Shown piece by piece: positions 1 through 36,248 of a stretch of 64,000 nucleotides of DNA. The notes under the pieces were generated by a model that ran no database searches, was not told the origin of the DNA, and worked only from the letters and a program-made list of their open reading frames with translations. Within the stretch, counting starts at the first letter, position 1, and each line of letters opens with the position of its first letter. Source of the stretch: Xiphias gladius (lineage: Eukaryota; Chordata; Actinopteri; Istiophoriformes; Xiphiidae); the NCBI RefSeq assembly GCF_016859285.1, contig NC_053420.1:5968501-6032500 (forward strand), in the 5' to 3' direction. The translations under genes were made by a program, and so were the position numbers.

Positions 1-25
1 CACAATCTGTGTGTGTGTGTTGTAG

Positions 26-15235
<15,210 letters not shown>

Positions 15236-15367
15236 CCCCGCCCACCGCCACTACCCGTCCTTGACCTGGGAACCATCATTGCGGCAACATGACAACCCAC
15301 TGGTTCTGTACTGCGGTCTGGAGCGGTTCATGTTGTCGCTCCCTGAGATGTGAAAACAAATCACTAG

Positions 15368-15394
15368 CCAAAACAAAAAAAAAAAAAAAAAAAA
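15368..15394 (+). repeat. A-rich tract in PXK 3' UTR region
   Basis: An A-run begins 135 bp after the PXK stop. I see no AATAAA within the next 800 bp, so the PXK polyadenylation site is not placed. 15400-16380 holds no other feature I can support. Confidence 0.5.
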
Positions 15395-16379
15395 TGAAGT
15401 ACCATTTTAGTTTTTATCACTATTTCTGCATTTTCCAGCTTTTACATTTTTGAAATACGTTGCTGTGGTTGTTTTTTTTTGGGGGGGGGGGCTCGCTCTG
15501 CTCTTTCAAAAACTCGTGACAATCCTGAAGGTTTGTTTTTTGTTTTTTATGACTGCTTTGTCACTAAGAAACAGCCACCAAGCTCCAGGTAAAAAGATGG
15601 TAAACTCAAACTGAGCCTGGTAGGCTGTTCTGGATGACATGCTGCTCCCGCAGGTAGCAAATGGCTTCATTTCTGTTCTTTGTTCTCATAAAAGTGGCAG
15701 TTGAACATTTGGAATTTGAAATTCTGGAGCATCTGTGGATGATGAAATTGAATTTCCTGGATCCAAAAACTTTAAGGCCAGTGCTCTGACACTGGCATGG
15801 CGCTGTACAGTCCTGATCCCGGAGCAGTAGAGAAACTAGCCCAAACTCCTGTTTTTCCCTTTTTGAAATCATCTTGGACCCTTGACATGTAGCCTCCAGA
15901 CTCTGCTGCTCTGTCACTGCAGGACATCAGATGAAGAACACCTCTGGAAAATATACAGAGCCACAGTGCAAAAAATCACCATCAAGTCATTTCTGTCCGT
16001 AATTAAGTCCCTAAAACATCATTTTTTAGAACAAGTGAAAAAATCTGCCAGTGCATTGCACCTTATTTTAATAGAAATCAACTTCTCCTTTCTAGAATTT
16101 TGTAGAAATAATTGCCTGAATCAAAAAATATAACACAAGATGCTGCATTAGAAGCAAGAAAAATGCAACTTATTCTTAGAAAATACTCATATATTGTTTT
16201 TTTTCACTTGGAAACAAGTTGAAAAATCTTATGGAATCATTTATTTTCACTTTAGTGAAAGACTGAAATTACAGACAAAAATGACTTAATTTGAAGGATG
16301 TTTGTTGCAGTTTGATTGAAAGTACAAAGTGAAGGTGGGATCACATCTGCTGTTGATTTTGTTTGGTCTGAACTAGAGG

Positions 16380-17110
16380 GAGACATTCATTTAAATTTGC
16401 TGCGTTTTGCACGAGGTAGAGCGCAAAAGGAAGAGCGGCAAAAGTTCCTAAAAACCAGTTAATCGCAATGCTACCTGCTACAACAAAGGCATTTCCATCC
16501 ACCTATTTTGTGCACTTTCAGTTTGCTCATAAAAAAAAAAAAAAAAAAACCTGAGTGGAAATGGGGAAAATTGGAGAAAATTTGCCAATGACGTTTCTGT
16601 GCGTGGCTGAGGAGGAAAAGTCGGTAAAAACAAAATGCAAAAAAGTGCAATGGAAACAGACTTAACGGATAAATCCTTACAGACATGAAGCATGTGACTG
16701 AAGCTTCTACTGAAGGAAGGAAAAGATCAGATCTGTGTAAGACTGTAACTTTCCTTTTCCCGCGTTTCCATGGTCGAGGTTTGACTGGCATCCCCGTCTT
16801 CTGCAATGGTTTAATGGCACTGTACCGGAGAATTAGCGCCACCAGCTGTTTACAATATCTCACTGCGCTCAACTCCTAATATTCACATACAGTAATGGTA
16901 GTGGATGGAAATGCAAATTAAGTCCCATTTTCTTTTCCTGATTTTCTGAAATTTGTGTTGAAATTTTAATTGGATGTGAGCCTGGTGTCCTCATCCTCTC
17001 AGACTTTTCACTCCAGTCATGGAGGGACTGGAGAGTCCAACTACATAACTGCAGGAATTTAGAGATGCACAAATTTGACAAATCCACCATTCTTCTCTCC
17101 GGCAAAATGA
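16380..17110 (+). repeat. Dispersed repeat family C, copy 1
   Basis: Contains 'CCTGAGTGGAAATG', then 'GAAACAGACTT', 'ATTAGCGCCACCAGCTGTTT' and 'CTCCTAATATTCAC', all found in the same order at 28118-28620. It is a non-coding fish repeat of roughly 500-700 bp with an internal A-tract. Confidence 0.65.
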
Positions 17111-17374
17111 TCGCCATCATAGTGTAACTTCTGCCTCATGTCAATTAGAGAATACCACCGGATGCGTGTCGTTCGGGTTCAGGTTCGTTGAAGTTTTCTT
17201 TCTGCTGCACGTGGCAGAGAATGAGCGTAGTGCGCGCCACAACGGCTCGCACAGCCACTCTCTTCATTGGAGATGATGGCGTCGCTCTACGCGATGTCAG
17301 ACTTGCACTTTTGGCGTGAAACCCAAGTAAGGCAGAGATACCGTTGAGACGTGTCACTCAGCTCTGATTGTACT

Positions 17375-17891
17375 CAGGGTCTGAAATTAATCTGAAATTT
17401 CATGTTGTTGTTTTCTTTTCTCCACCAGCTACTGTGGCATCACATACACCTGACATCCGTGCCGATCATTTTCCAACCAAGGCAGTTGTTGGTTTCAGTT
17501 AATATCTATGAAAATCAGCTTGCCACAGAGAGAGAATCCGGCACAGTCAACACTTAGTTCACTGTAGTTTTTTGTCAACATTCCTCCATAGTCGTGTGGT
17601 GATTTAAAGTCGCTTGCGGGGACTGTACTTGCAACAGTCCTGGCACGCACCGGAGATTTGAGACCTGTCTGTTGAACAGCCACTTTGGATGCTGCTGCCT
17701 GGAAAAAAAGGAAGTCAGTCATGTCTTGGTGATCAGAGAAGTGACGCTTGGCCTTCACTGCTAAAGTCAAACCTGGAGACACAGCAACACGTTTTTTTGT
17801 TTGAAAACCACCTGCCACTAACACCAGGGTCTTTAATATTCTTACCCCAGAGCTCAATTTATCTTCGTTTGAGGGTTAATTTCAGACCCTT
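17375..17891. mobile_element. TIR element with 16-bp ends
   Basis: Left end CAGGGTCTGAAATTAA (17375-17390) and right end reversed AGGGTCTGAAATTAAC (17875-17890) make a clean terminal inverted repeat about 515 bp apart. A 120-codon minus frame (17495-17857) inside has no recognisable domain. Confidence 0.65.
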
Positions 17892-18239
17892 ATTGTGGTG
17901 ATTCCTCATTTTAAAAAAAAAAATGTTTTTCCTCTGTTTTAATTCTGTTGTATTTTAATGTTTGTTGTTGTCACACAGCTGAGATTCTTTTATTTTATGT
18001 GCCATATGGATCCTTGTGCCTATGAAAATCTGTTTTGTATTTTTATTGTTTTGTTTTATTTTTTGTATGGTAAATATTGCATGTGACAATATCATACATA
18101 CTGTATATACAGATGATTTGTCAGCCGATCATCTGTAATGTATGAAGCCCTGTCCGGTAAGGATATTAATGCTTTAGCACACAGGATGTTAGTATGTGGT
18201 TATTGGCTTTGGGGTTTACGCAGGTTGGAGCCATGTCCC

Positions 18240-18440
18240 TAAAAAAGCCACTAATGATTATTTTCATTATCAATTCGTCTTCGACATGTCAGAAAATAGT
18301 GGAAAAAAGACTATCACGGTTTTCCAGGAACCCCGGGTGATGTCTTCATGTCTTCTTTCGTTGGACCAACCGTCCAAAGCCCAAAAATATTCAGTTTACA
18401 ATTATGTAAAACAGAGAAAAGCTTTATAGAAGCTGGAACC
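18240..18440 (+). repeat. Dispersed repeat family D fragment
   Basis: The order 'GACATGTCAGAAAATAGTG', 'AAGCCCAAAAATATTCAGTT' and 'AGAAGCTGGAACCAG' is that of the fish repeat whose fuller copy is at 40402-40757. It is followed at 18462-18570 by the reverse complement of the tail repeat seen at 7645. Confidence 0.55.
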
Positions 18441-18989
18441 AGAGCTTGTTTGGCATTTTTGCTTAAAATAATAAGAATAATAACAACAACAAAGCACTTT
18501 TTAAAATACAAAGGCAACAAAGTGCTTCACAGGACAAAAGAATGAAAACACAGTAAGACTAAAACAATAAGAAAATTGCAGGCCATGACATCAATACAGA
18601 GATGAAATGTACTTAAAATAGTGAAGGGAAGGAAGTGAAGAAAATAGGATAAATGATAAAATATACAAAAAGGAACTCAGTGAAGAGCCAGATTAATCAA
18701 GTATGTTTTTTAAAGATTCCTCTTAAAAGCTACAAGTGTATCAGTTGCCTTCAAAAGTGACTTAAAACAAAAATTGAGTGTCTGAATTGTTGCTGATTAC
18801 TTTACTGCCATTCAGGAAAACAATTAATCGACTAATCGTTTCAGAACTAAAAAAAAGGCCACGTGGTATGATTTTCAAAAAAAATGACCCCTCAGTTCAA
18901 ATGAAATGTCAAATTCTTGGTTTTGTAAAAAAAAGAAAAAAAGAACTTGGACGATAGGGCTCCGTCCGACTGTCTGAGAGGGGATCTTT

Positions 18990-19330
18990 GCCACCTTCCA
19001 GATATCCAAACAGTTTTTCTCAGAGAACATGTAGAGGCGACAGATTCACCCCAGGGTCCGTTAAGTAGCTGTTGTGGAGCTTTTGATCGTATCACAGAGT
19101 CTTCCTCGGCAGATGGAGTTTTGCCCAGTTGTCATGGAATCACACGTGTTGTAATTTCCATTGCTCTGAGCTCTTTACGGACCTCTGCTCCATACTTTCC
19201 AGCATGGACCTCTGATCCATGCTGGAAAGTATTCCATGGCAACAGGGCAACTCCATCTGCTGAGGAAGGTGCTGTGGTGCAGTCAAAAGCTCCAGAACAG
19301 CTGCGACTTAGCTACTACAGACTCTGGGTA
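18990..19330. repeat. Foldback repeat with perfect 17-bp inner hairpin
   Basis: The core is a perfect inverted repeat, ATACTTTCCAGCATGGA (19192-19208) and its complement (19216-19232), with a 7-nt loop. Outer arms also pair imperfectly: GCAGATGGAGTT...GTTGTCATGGAAT (from 19110) against TTCCATGGCAAC...AACTCCATCTGC (from 19232), and AGCTTTTGA (19079) against TCAAAAGCT. The whole resembles a palindromic teleost repeat rather than a microRNA gene. Confidence 0.65.
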
Positions 19331-20217
19331 ACTATAATTAGATTGACAGAATGTCTGATTCTCCGATCAGTGATTTTTTTTTTTTTTCTTCTCCAATCTA
19401 ACTGTGTCTTTAAGTCCTCATTTCTCCAGCGCCCCATTTGTCCCTCTCACCTGCGACTACCCCGACATACTGTGTGCTAAAGTGTCAGCCTGTGGCGTAG
19501 CGGCTGTTTTTTGTTGCGAGTCTTGAGCTCAGGTAAATCCTGTAGTTTTGTGACTCTGATCGTTATAAACCAAGTTTAAGCGCTCAGAGTGTGTGTTTGA
19601 AATGGCTGCTCTGTGCTCATTTGTTTTTATTATTCAGTGCAATCCGGTCCAATGCGATGGTCTTCACGTCTTGAATGCTCCCTCAATTGTATCAGAATGT
19701 TTCTCTGCAGCACTTTACCCACGAGAGGTGGAAGACAAGTCCAGATGTGTGTTTGTGTTTATGAAAACAATTTGCAGAATTAATTCCCGGAGTCCCAGAG
19801 GCAGCGCTGTATTACAAGTAAATTGGTATGAAAAACCACTCTCCAGTGTCCCGGTCATTTACAGTTACCACACACTAGATGCATCAAGTGTTTCCAAGAT
19901 TTGTCCCACTGTCATCTTCAGACAGAAAACATCTCCTCGACATTTATTGCAGCTGTAAAATGACTTTCCTCATCATCCATATTGAAATAAGAAGTCCAGC
20001 AAGCCTGCTGTGATGAAAAGGTAACTGTATCAACCAAATGAACATTTGATTAAAAATGGTTTTAGGAAAAAAAAAATGGCGACTAAGTAGTATTTATTGA
20101 AAACCTGTGGCAAGCTGTGTTTTTGAACACACCTTGGAACTGTGGAAGATTCAAAATGCCTAAATAAAAACAGAACAAAACAAAAAAAAGAGGTGAAATA
20201 CAATACACATTGTAATA

Positions 20218-20450
20218 TACACCGATCAGCCACAACATTAAAGCAAGTAACTGGTTTTAATGTTGTGGCTGATTGGTGTATATCTGTGGTCTGTTTTGAA
20301 GGAGTTCATTCTGAACCATTGGTAAAGTGATTTTAAAACTTATTCAGTAGTTCCAATTATTTTCCTTGACTAACTCAAAAAAAACAAAACACCCATCTAT
20401 TACACCGATTACAACCAGTTATTTAATGTTGTGGCTGATCGAGGTATCTA
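20218..20450. mobile_element. TIR transposon remnant (ACCGATCAGCCACAACATTA type)
   Basis: ACCGATCAGCCACAACATTA (20221) is followed 18 bp later by its near complement TAATGTTGTGGCTGATTGGT, and another right end AATGTTGTGGCTGATCGAGG lies at 20425. This terminal sequence is widespread in fish DNA transposons. Two nested or partly deleted copies are likely. Confidence 0.65.
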
Positions 20451-20453
20451 TCT

Positions 20454-20780
20454 CATTCGCTTCTAAAATGCTCCGCTGTCTTCACGAGTAACTATCTTAT
20501 CTGGTTCTGTCGTTTGTTGCTGAGCGAGTAGTGTACTTTTTTTTTAAAGAGCTTTTTTAGCTGGTAACAGCTGCCTGCTGTGGTCAAAAAATGACTATAT
20601 GAGAGTGGTGAGAGTAGCTGCTTTAAGCTGCATATATATATATAGTGCAGCATATAAGGCGTAGCTAAAGAAGTCAGGACTCCCGTTGCATGGACTATAA
20701 ATTTTATGGCTTTAAAGTCAGAAGTCACAGCAGCAGCTTCATTATCTGTGTAGTACGACCGGACTCAGTGTGTCAGCTAC
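20454..20780 (+). repeat. Dispersed repeat family E, copy 1
   Basis: Shares 'TTGTTGCTGAGCGAGTAGTG', 'GCTGGTAACAGCTGCCTGCTG' and 'GAGAGTGGTGAGAGTAG' with copies at 37160-37600 and 50805-51190. The first two-fifths of the family is missing here. 20780-21390 shows no recognisable feature. Confidence 0.6.
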
Positions 20781-21399
20781 CGAAAGCTTCAACCAGGAAC
20801 AGGTGAATCAGTTAAAGGGATTAAACTAGTGTTTGTCTTTTACCAATGCCGCCCCCTTTTTTCCCTTTTTTTAATGCATAGAAATGACAGCGTAATAAAA
20901 GTGATACAGTAGGACATCATGACTTCAAGGCCACAGTTTGAGCTCAGTGTTATTTATTTATATTTTTAGTTATTAGTGTAGTTACAAATGTCAAGGGGAT
21001 TTTGAATGAGGTTTTCTTACTGCTGGAACAGAACCCAGAAGTTCTGGTTTCCCTTTGGCCCTATACACTTCAATACTCGAGAGTTTTTAAGTACACTAAC
21101 ATGCGCCTTCGACTTTTTACCACAGAACTAAACATTTTTTAATGCAGTTGTTTGTATTGATGATTTATCCAGGAGAGTTCAATTCCTGTTTAAGCCATCG
21201 AAGTGCAAATAGTTGTATGCATGACAATATGATAAAAAAAATCTATTCATTCATTCAGTATTTTTATATTTGTAATTTCTAACATTTAATGTTTTTGTTT
21301 TTTTTTAATGCCGTCTTCGGTCTTCCATACATAATGACGGCGCAGCAATGTCCTTGAATTTTTTCTTGCGGTTTCTCCCGCCTCCATCTCCAGTGAAGC

Positions 21400-21521
21400 G
21401 CTGTGATTGGCTCTGTGTCATGACGCATTCCGACCCATACATAAACCGCAGCGCTGATTGGTCGAAACCTACTGACCTCGGTGGAGGCTCCGCCTTTTCT
21501 CCGGCAGAGGACAGGTTGAAG
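21400..21521 (+). promoter_or_regulatory. PDHB promoter and 5' UTR
   Basis: Two reversed CCAAT boxes (ATTGG at 21416-21420 and 21457-21461) flank a TGACGCA CRE/ATF-like site at 21421-21427. The region is more GC- and CpG-rich than its surroundings and has no TATA box, fitting a housekeeping NF-Y-driven promoter. The transcription start is not fixed; the ATG is 60 bp past the second box. Confidence 0.65.
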
Positions 21522-30068
<8,547 letters not shown>

Positions 30069-30386
30069 GACGAGCACGCACACGCACACGCACACACACA
30101 CACACACACAGGACAACCGCACCCGAGTCCTCTTTGTCTTGTTCACACAGACGGTGGAAACGTCATCTGGCAAAATATTTGAACCATGTGTAAATACGGC
30201 GAAACGCTTTCCTTTTAAAATACTCCAGAGTGTAAATTTTCCAGCCAGATGTTGGTCAATGAAACGCACAGCTGTTAAACCTGTACCCAGAGCAGCAGAC
30301 ACACACAGAGTCCGGTCAAGTCCGTCACAAACTTCACCGAACTCTGCGCGTAGCTCTGGTTGCTCTGTCCACTTCCTCACATTCAA

Positions 30387-30392
30387 AATAAA
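30387..30392 (+). terminator. Candidate PDHB polyadenylation signal
   Basis: AATAAA 319 bp after the PDHB stop. A (CA)n run (30074-30111) lies at the start of the 3' UTR. Another AATAAA is at about 31180. Confidence 0.5.
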
Positions 30393-31279
30393 AATTTGCT
30401 CTGTCCCCCAGATTTTTCCGTATTTTCGTTTTCCGGTACTTTGGGCGACGACAAAACTGCTGAGTGAGCACAAAAAAAATGTCCGGATTTGATCAGTCTG
30501 CGGGTCTGAGAGGCGGCAGGGTCAGAGTAACCGTGTGACGTTAACCTCCTCATCCCATCGGAGGAACTCTGTGTTCAGATTTAAACTTCCTTTTTTGAAT
30601 ACTGACTGAAATGTGTTTGAAAAACTGGAGAATCGAGCAGCGTTCGGTATCAAAAGTAAAAAGCCCAGTTGGATTCTTTCATTTATTTCCAATTTTTTGG
30701 AATCAGATATTTCCTCATCTAAATTTAGGCCAAGTTCTTTTCTTTTTTTATAACACTGAAATTTGTTGATGTTCTCCAAACTAAAGAATGGAGAAAAAGT
30801 ACTGACGCACTCAGAATCTGACGAAACATGTGGTGGAAACAGAGCAGATTTCAGACTGAGCAAAAAGTGTCTGAAGATCTGAGTGCGAGTCCCGAGTTCA
30901 TCCCGGCGTGCTCTCAGATTTAGACCTGCAGACTGATTAAACTTCATTTTTTTTTGTTTACTCTTGGTCATTGTGTTGGTAATATACTCCCATGTTGTTT
31001 CTTAACCCCCAAAACAGATTATACTATATTAACTCAATTTGAACTCGGTCGGTCTCTCAAAGCGGCAGCGGGGAAGAATGAACCAGCCGAGTGGTGGAGG
31101 TGGAGGGTGGTCAGGAATATTTATTGTAGCTGCAGCAGCTCTGTGGATGTTTTTGTTGCTGTAAATGACTGTTACAGAAATAAAAACCTTTCAGTCCTTC
31201 ATGCCGCTTCCATCCTTCACACCAAACCAATGGTTTTGTTTCTCTTCTTTTATGATTCAGGCCTCAACTGTCCAGTTAT

Positions 31280-31920
31280 TACCAGTGGTGGAAGAAAGAC
31301 TCAGATCTTTTACTTATGAGTATTTTTACATTGTTGTATTAGTACTTATTACAACCTAAGCAAAGGTATAAAAGCATTACCAGCAAAATACTTCAAGTAC
31401 AAGTACTGGTGACTTTTACTGTGACTGATATTATTTAATATTACATGGTTGGATTGTTAATACTGACGTACTAATGTGTTAGCAGCAGGTCCAGTCGTGA
31501 ACCTGAAAAGAGAAGAACATTTCTGATACACTTTCTATTTCTATTCATTTTTTTTGGATTCTTCCCTAATCGTTGATGTTATTCGGGAGATATTGGATAA
31601 TTTACCTCTTTTGGCCACAAACATTCTTCACCCTCCAACTTGACTGGGGCCCCACCTACTCAAGTGTGTTTCTTTAAATAGAAGGTCACAAGCTTAAAAA
31701 AAAAAAAAAAAAGGTTGGGACCCACTGGTTTAATCTTAAACATTGTATTGTATTTTATAGGCTTATTATTGTTTTTGGTAAAATCTCCATCTACAATGTA
31801 ACTAGTAACTACAGCCGTCAGTAACAAGTAAAAAGCACAATATTTCCCTCGGAAAAATGTTGTGGAGTGGAAGTATAAAGTAGGAGACGATGGAAATTAT
31901 CAAGTACTTTCCACAACTGA
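31280..31920. mobile_element. hAT-like non-autonomous element
   Basis: Starts CAGTGGTGGAAGAAAGACTC...AGATCTTTTACTTA with repeated AAGTAC/AGTACT units and ends with 'ATGTTGTGGAGTGGAAGTAT' and 'TCAAGTACTTTCC'. This arrangement is that of a very common teleost non-autonomous hAT element. No transposase. Confidence 0.6.
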
Positions 31921-32129
31921 TCATTACTGTAGAGGGTAAACTGTAATTTCCTACCAAATTCTGGTCCCGGACTATAGTATTCCTCACAACATAGGTTGTT
32001 TGCCTCTTTCCAGAGAATTGAAATAACGCTGCCCCATATACCAAGAGAAATCTGTGGAAAAAGCGAAGACAAAAGCCGACTCGCTGGCAGAGGAAAGAGA
32101 CAGTTGAAGCGGAGGACCAGGTGAAGCCT

Positions 32130-34190
32130 CAAACATTTTTATTGGCAAACTTTTACAGGAACTGGGGGGGGGGGTCAGGCTCGCTGTGGTTCAACTGGCT
32201 GAACATCAGATCTGAAGACCAACAGTCGGAGAAAACATCTGTCACAGTCCTCAATTCAAGCACGTAAAAATAAAAAAACTTAACAAAGAAGCTTTGAGAA
32301 ACTCAAGGATCGAACCCTCGTTACAAAGGAAAAGTACAATACATCATCTCTCGGTTCAGAAACTTCCGTTTCAACATTTTCTGACCAGGAGAGAAAAAGT
32401 TCTCACAAATCGTGAAATTAATGAGTGAACACAACAGAAAAGGGTCTTGAATTTCCTAATAATCTCCTGGAAAGGAGTGTGTAATGTGCTGAATATAGGG
32501 GGAAAAAAACAAAAACTGGACTGTCTTCTCATGGTCAGCTGACCTGCTGTGAACTGGCTTGACTGCTAAGACTAGTTTGGCAATAATTGGAAGTGAGGTC
32601 TGTTTGCACTATAATTGTTTCCAAATTAATATTTTTTTTTGGAAATTCTTAGATTATTCTGAAATTTCCAACCATAAAACAAATTGATACCAAGAAAAAA
32701 ATTTTTAGAGATTAATTTTTGAATTCGGACGAACATCTGGATTCTAACAAAAAGCAACGCTGATTTTTTTTTTTTTTTTTTTCATGCTTTGACCCAGTTC
32801 ATAAATTAATCTGATTTTAAAAGCTTTTTTTTTTTTTTTAAACATGGCTCTAATGCTGTGTTCATGTTGGAATTACAGTAATTACCAGTTGTTTTTGACA
32901 TGTAAATAGTTTGTCAACATCAAAGTCGTAATTATGAAATTACAAAACTGATTTTTCTGAGAGTCCCGATATTATCCACAAACGTATGGATGTCTAACGT
33001 TAACCACAGTCTGTTTTAATGGTTATAGTTTTATATTGTCAATGGACAGTACTTTTAATCCTCAAACAACCAACTCACAGCCGTCTTGAGCTGTCAGATA
33101 ACATCAAAGCTTGCAAATCAGAAACAAACATATCCCATCTCTAACATCCGTCCCACCTGACGTGAGGCCTCAGCTCGCTTCAGAGAAGCACAGCGGCCAA
33201 AAACCGAAAAAATTAAGCCTTAAATCCCAGGTCCTCTACTCGGCTGTGCATCCACTCAGCTCACAGGAAAAAAAAAAAAAGTAAATGCACAGCTTCAGAC
33301 TATAAGAACAGAAACAGCCTGAGACTTCCACAGTGTTCAGAATTTAAAAAAACAAAACAAAAAACAGCAACGTCAGAGTCCCACCGAGGCGAAAGAACTG
33401 ATCTCTGAGCTGAAAGAGTAAATAAAGAAATAAAGAAATTTCAACCCAAATCAGGATTAGAAAATAAAACCATTTTCCACCTCGAGATAACGTCCACCCA
33501 CCAGCAGCTGGATAAACATTAACAACAGAACAGAAACTCCTGCTGATGTTCACTTATCTGAAACATACCTGTCAGATATTTAAACACTTAGAGATTTTAA
33601 ATCGGTGGCTTTATTCAAGGCGTGTTTGGGGTCGTCCGGCCTCCCCGAAGCCAAAAAACCAGTTATGTTTTTCCCCTCTCAAGGCCAACAGTCAAAGTCT
33701 TTAAAAAAAAAAAAAAAAAAGGTAATTTGGAACTAACTATAGGGAAATACTTTTGAAAGAGTACATGTAAATATCGTTTTTAACTAGCGACGCAAAGGAA
33801 GACAGAGACTGGTTAAGTTTACGAATAGTTGAGAGAACTACGTTCATCATCGGAAAACGTCCTCCCAATACTTACTGTTGATGGTTGTATGTTTGTTTGT
33901 TTGCGTGGAATTTCCAACCACACAGACGTCAATATTTTTGCATGTTCAGCTGCACACAGAGTGAAGACTCCAGCACTAGATTACGCTACCAATTAACTGA
34001 ATTTAATCGACTGTACTAACTGAACACTGCCTCCGTTTTACGTCTAAGTTGTTAGGGCCCCGAAAGCTAAAAAACTAGAGGATGAAGTTGTATTGTTTTG
34101 TGGGGAAATTAAGTGAATTAAATTAAGTAGTATCTTAATGAGTAAAATGTCAATGTTATGAGAATAAATCATAGTATTTTGAGATGTAAT
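32130..34190. other. Gene-free AT-rich stretch, possible 3' UTR of the minus-strand gene
   Basis: No coding frame has support. Homopolymer A/T runs recur (32762, 32825, 33266, 33702). On the minus strand AATAAA (complement of 32138-32143) could end a very long 3' UTR of the gene that stops at 36364, but a closer signal exists at 36222. Confidence 0.35.
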
Positions 34191-34193
34191 CTG

Positions 34194-34275
34194 GGCTGCA
34201 ACTGACGATTATTTACATTATCCAAGACCGTAACGATTAATCGATTATCAAAATAGTCTTAGATTAACTTTTGGT
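34194..34275 (+). repeat. Dispersed repeat family D, 5' fragment
   Basis: 'GGGCTGCAACTGACGATTAT' then 'GATTAATCGATTATCAAAAT' is the terminal part of the repeat seen more fully at 40402-40757. Confidence 0.55.
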
Positions 34276-34360
34276 CAATTTGTGAAGGAATTTTTCCCTC
34301 TTTAGGTCTTCAGATAGTATTGGCAGTGTTTTTCACGGGTCACTTACAAATAAGCCCTCC

Positions 34361-34747
34361 AGTCGAGGGAGTGAACAGTCTTAAAACTGGTGTCCCCCTT
34401 CGGGGTCACGAGATACTCGGCCTTCCCTTGGGGGAGGATGTCTAGACAACGTGAAATAGACAGCGTGACTGAGTCCTACGGGATTTAAGGTTTAAGAGTT
34501 GGTGCCCGTGTGGAACAGCGCCACCCAGTTCTGAAGGTTGACAACTCCCACACCCTCCATGGGATCACAGCACCCATCCAGGGAATGCGTGATGATTCTA
34601 CTGGGAACAAAATCCTAAACGTTAAAACCCATTGGTCACAAGTCACGCCGTATTTTTCATGCAACACCCATGCCCCCCCCCCCCAAGGGGAGACTATCTC
34701 GTGACCACGAAGGGCACCAGCATTGTGACTGTGCACTCCCTCGGCCG
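34361..34747. mobile_element. TIR element with roughly 70-bp inverted ends
   Basis: Left: GAGGGAGTGAACAGTC...CTGGTGTCCCCCTTCGGGGT...CACGAGATA. Right, reversed: GAGGGAGTGCACAGTC...CTGGTGCCCTTCGTGGT...CACGAGATA, both ending at a CCTTGGGG block. Spacing about 385 bp, no coding capacity, so a MITE or foldback element. Confidence 0.75.
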
Positions 34748-34899
34748 CAGGCTCGGTTTATTGTATCTTTGCGACCTTGGTTGTTATGACAACGGCCACC
34801 GGGGAATGGGCCAGCTTGACCCTGTCCTTGAGACAGACAGTGAAGTGTTGCTTTCAGGGCCTACTTCACAGACTAGTTGATTAATCAATCAATCACACT

Positions 34900-36200
34900 C
34901 GCTCCTGTAACAACACAAGAAAGAAGATTTTTTTTTTTAAAAAACACATTCATTTGAGGGATGTGGTGACCTGCTCGTTACTTCCCTTAACCTTATTTTT
35001 GTAGATTTTTGTGATACTGAAGTGAAACAAATTACATCATGTGCTTGAGGTCTGTAACCGGACGAGTTTTGAAGCAGCTGCTGAAGCACGGCGGGGACTG
35101 TGAGCTAAAGGTCATGGCGTCACAAAATGATTAAAGGTCTGACTTTTGCCCAAAATTGTGAAAGTGTGATCTCTCTATTTATCCTCGCCTTGATACAGAA
35201 TTTTGAAAGAAAAAAAAAAAAGAAAAAAACAATTTACATGACAGTGGGGGAGCATGAAACCAAAATCTGAACAGAAACGGTAGCTTAGCTTTATCCAGTC
35301 TGTGTTTCACTGTCACCTCTCAGCGACACTCGGGTCGTGACCTCACACAGATACCGACTGGTTACCTGATACCTCGTCTACTGAGGATATGCTTTTTGTT
35401 AAAAAAAAAAAAAAAAAGACATATTTTTGTAAATGGTGTGACAGGGAGTGAAGAAAAAAAAAAAAAACAAACTGCTACGCAGACTTGCTTTGACCTCAAG
35501 ACAGCATACAAAAGTCTACAAAGTACACCATTAATATTTGGCTTTTTTTCCTTTTTTGGGGCCAAACTGCAGCCCCCCTAGCAAATGTTCCAAGGCCCGG
35601 TCGTTCTCAAAACACCATGACCTTATTCTCAAAAAAATAAACAATAGTTCTTGCAACTTTTTCGTATAGTTTTGACTGTCTTGTTGTTAAATCGCAAATT
35701 TACTCACGAGTTCTTTTCTTGTGGAATTCCGACATTTCTTTATTATGACTTTATTTTCAAACTATTGCGACTTTATACGCAAAACGTCCAGTTACTTTTA
35801 TCTCCAACTGGACATAGCACTCCATTCTACCATTCTCTCTATAGTTAGTACCATATTACGCAGTTCTCTCCAGAAACCTTTATAAGATTTTACAATTACA
35901 TGTCAGTTCCTTTCTACTATTAATTACTGAGAAACTCTGAGACCTGTAGAAGAAAATCTATTCTGGCAGCTGCTACCGTCGTCTATATGGAAGGTGGAAC
36001 AGCAGAGGAAGTCGTCTTTCTGGTAGTGAACTTGAGCTCTCGCTAACCTGAGACACGTGACCATCAGGTGGTAAAAACGATGCAGATAATCATGTGATCG
36101 ATCAGCTGTGGCTTTATTGTTAGTTTCAGTTTCAGTGGAGCGGTTTAGAACTCATTTCTGGCTCAAACTGATTTTTTTTTTTTTTTTTAACGTCACATAA
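34900..36200. other. Gene-free stretch with homopolymer runs
   Basis: A- and T-runs at 35208, 35400, 35454 and 36171 and no supported frame, tRNA or transposase. Confidence 0.45.
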
Positions 36201-36221
36201 ATGAAAATTTTAAGTAAAGCT

Positions 36222-36227
36222 TTTATT
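36222..36227 (-). terminator. Candidate polyadenylation signal for the minus-strand gene
   Basis: TTTATT on the + strand reads AATAAA on the minus strand, 137 bp past the stop at 36364. A second lies at 36113-36118. Confidence 0.4.
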
Positions 36228-36248
36228 AGTTTCCCTCTACAGTTACTG

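Noticed and set aside
17495..17857. 120-codon minus frame as a gene
   Set aside because: Lies wholly inside a short TIR element, has no recognisable domain and no partner exon.
30139..30492. 117-codon + frame after PDHB
   Set aside because: In the PDHB 3' UTR, composition random, overlapped by an equally long opposite-strand frame.
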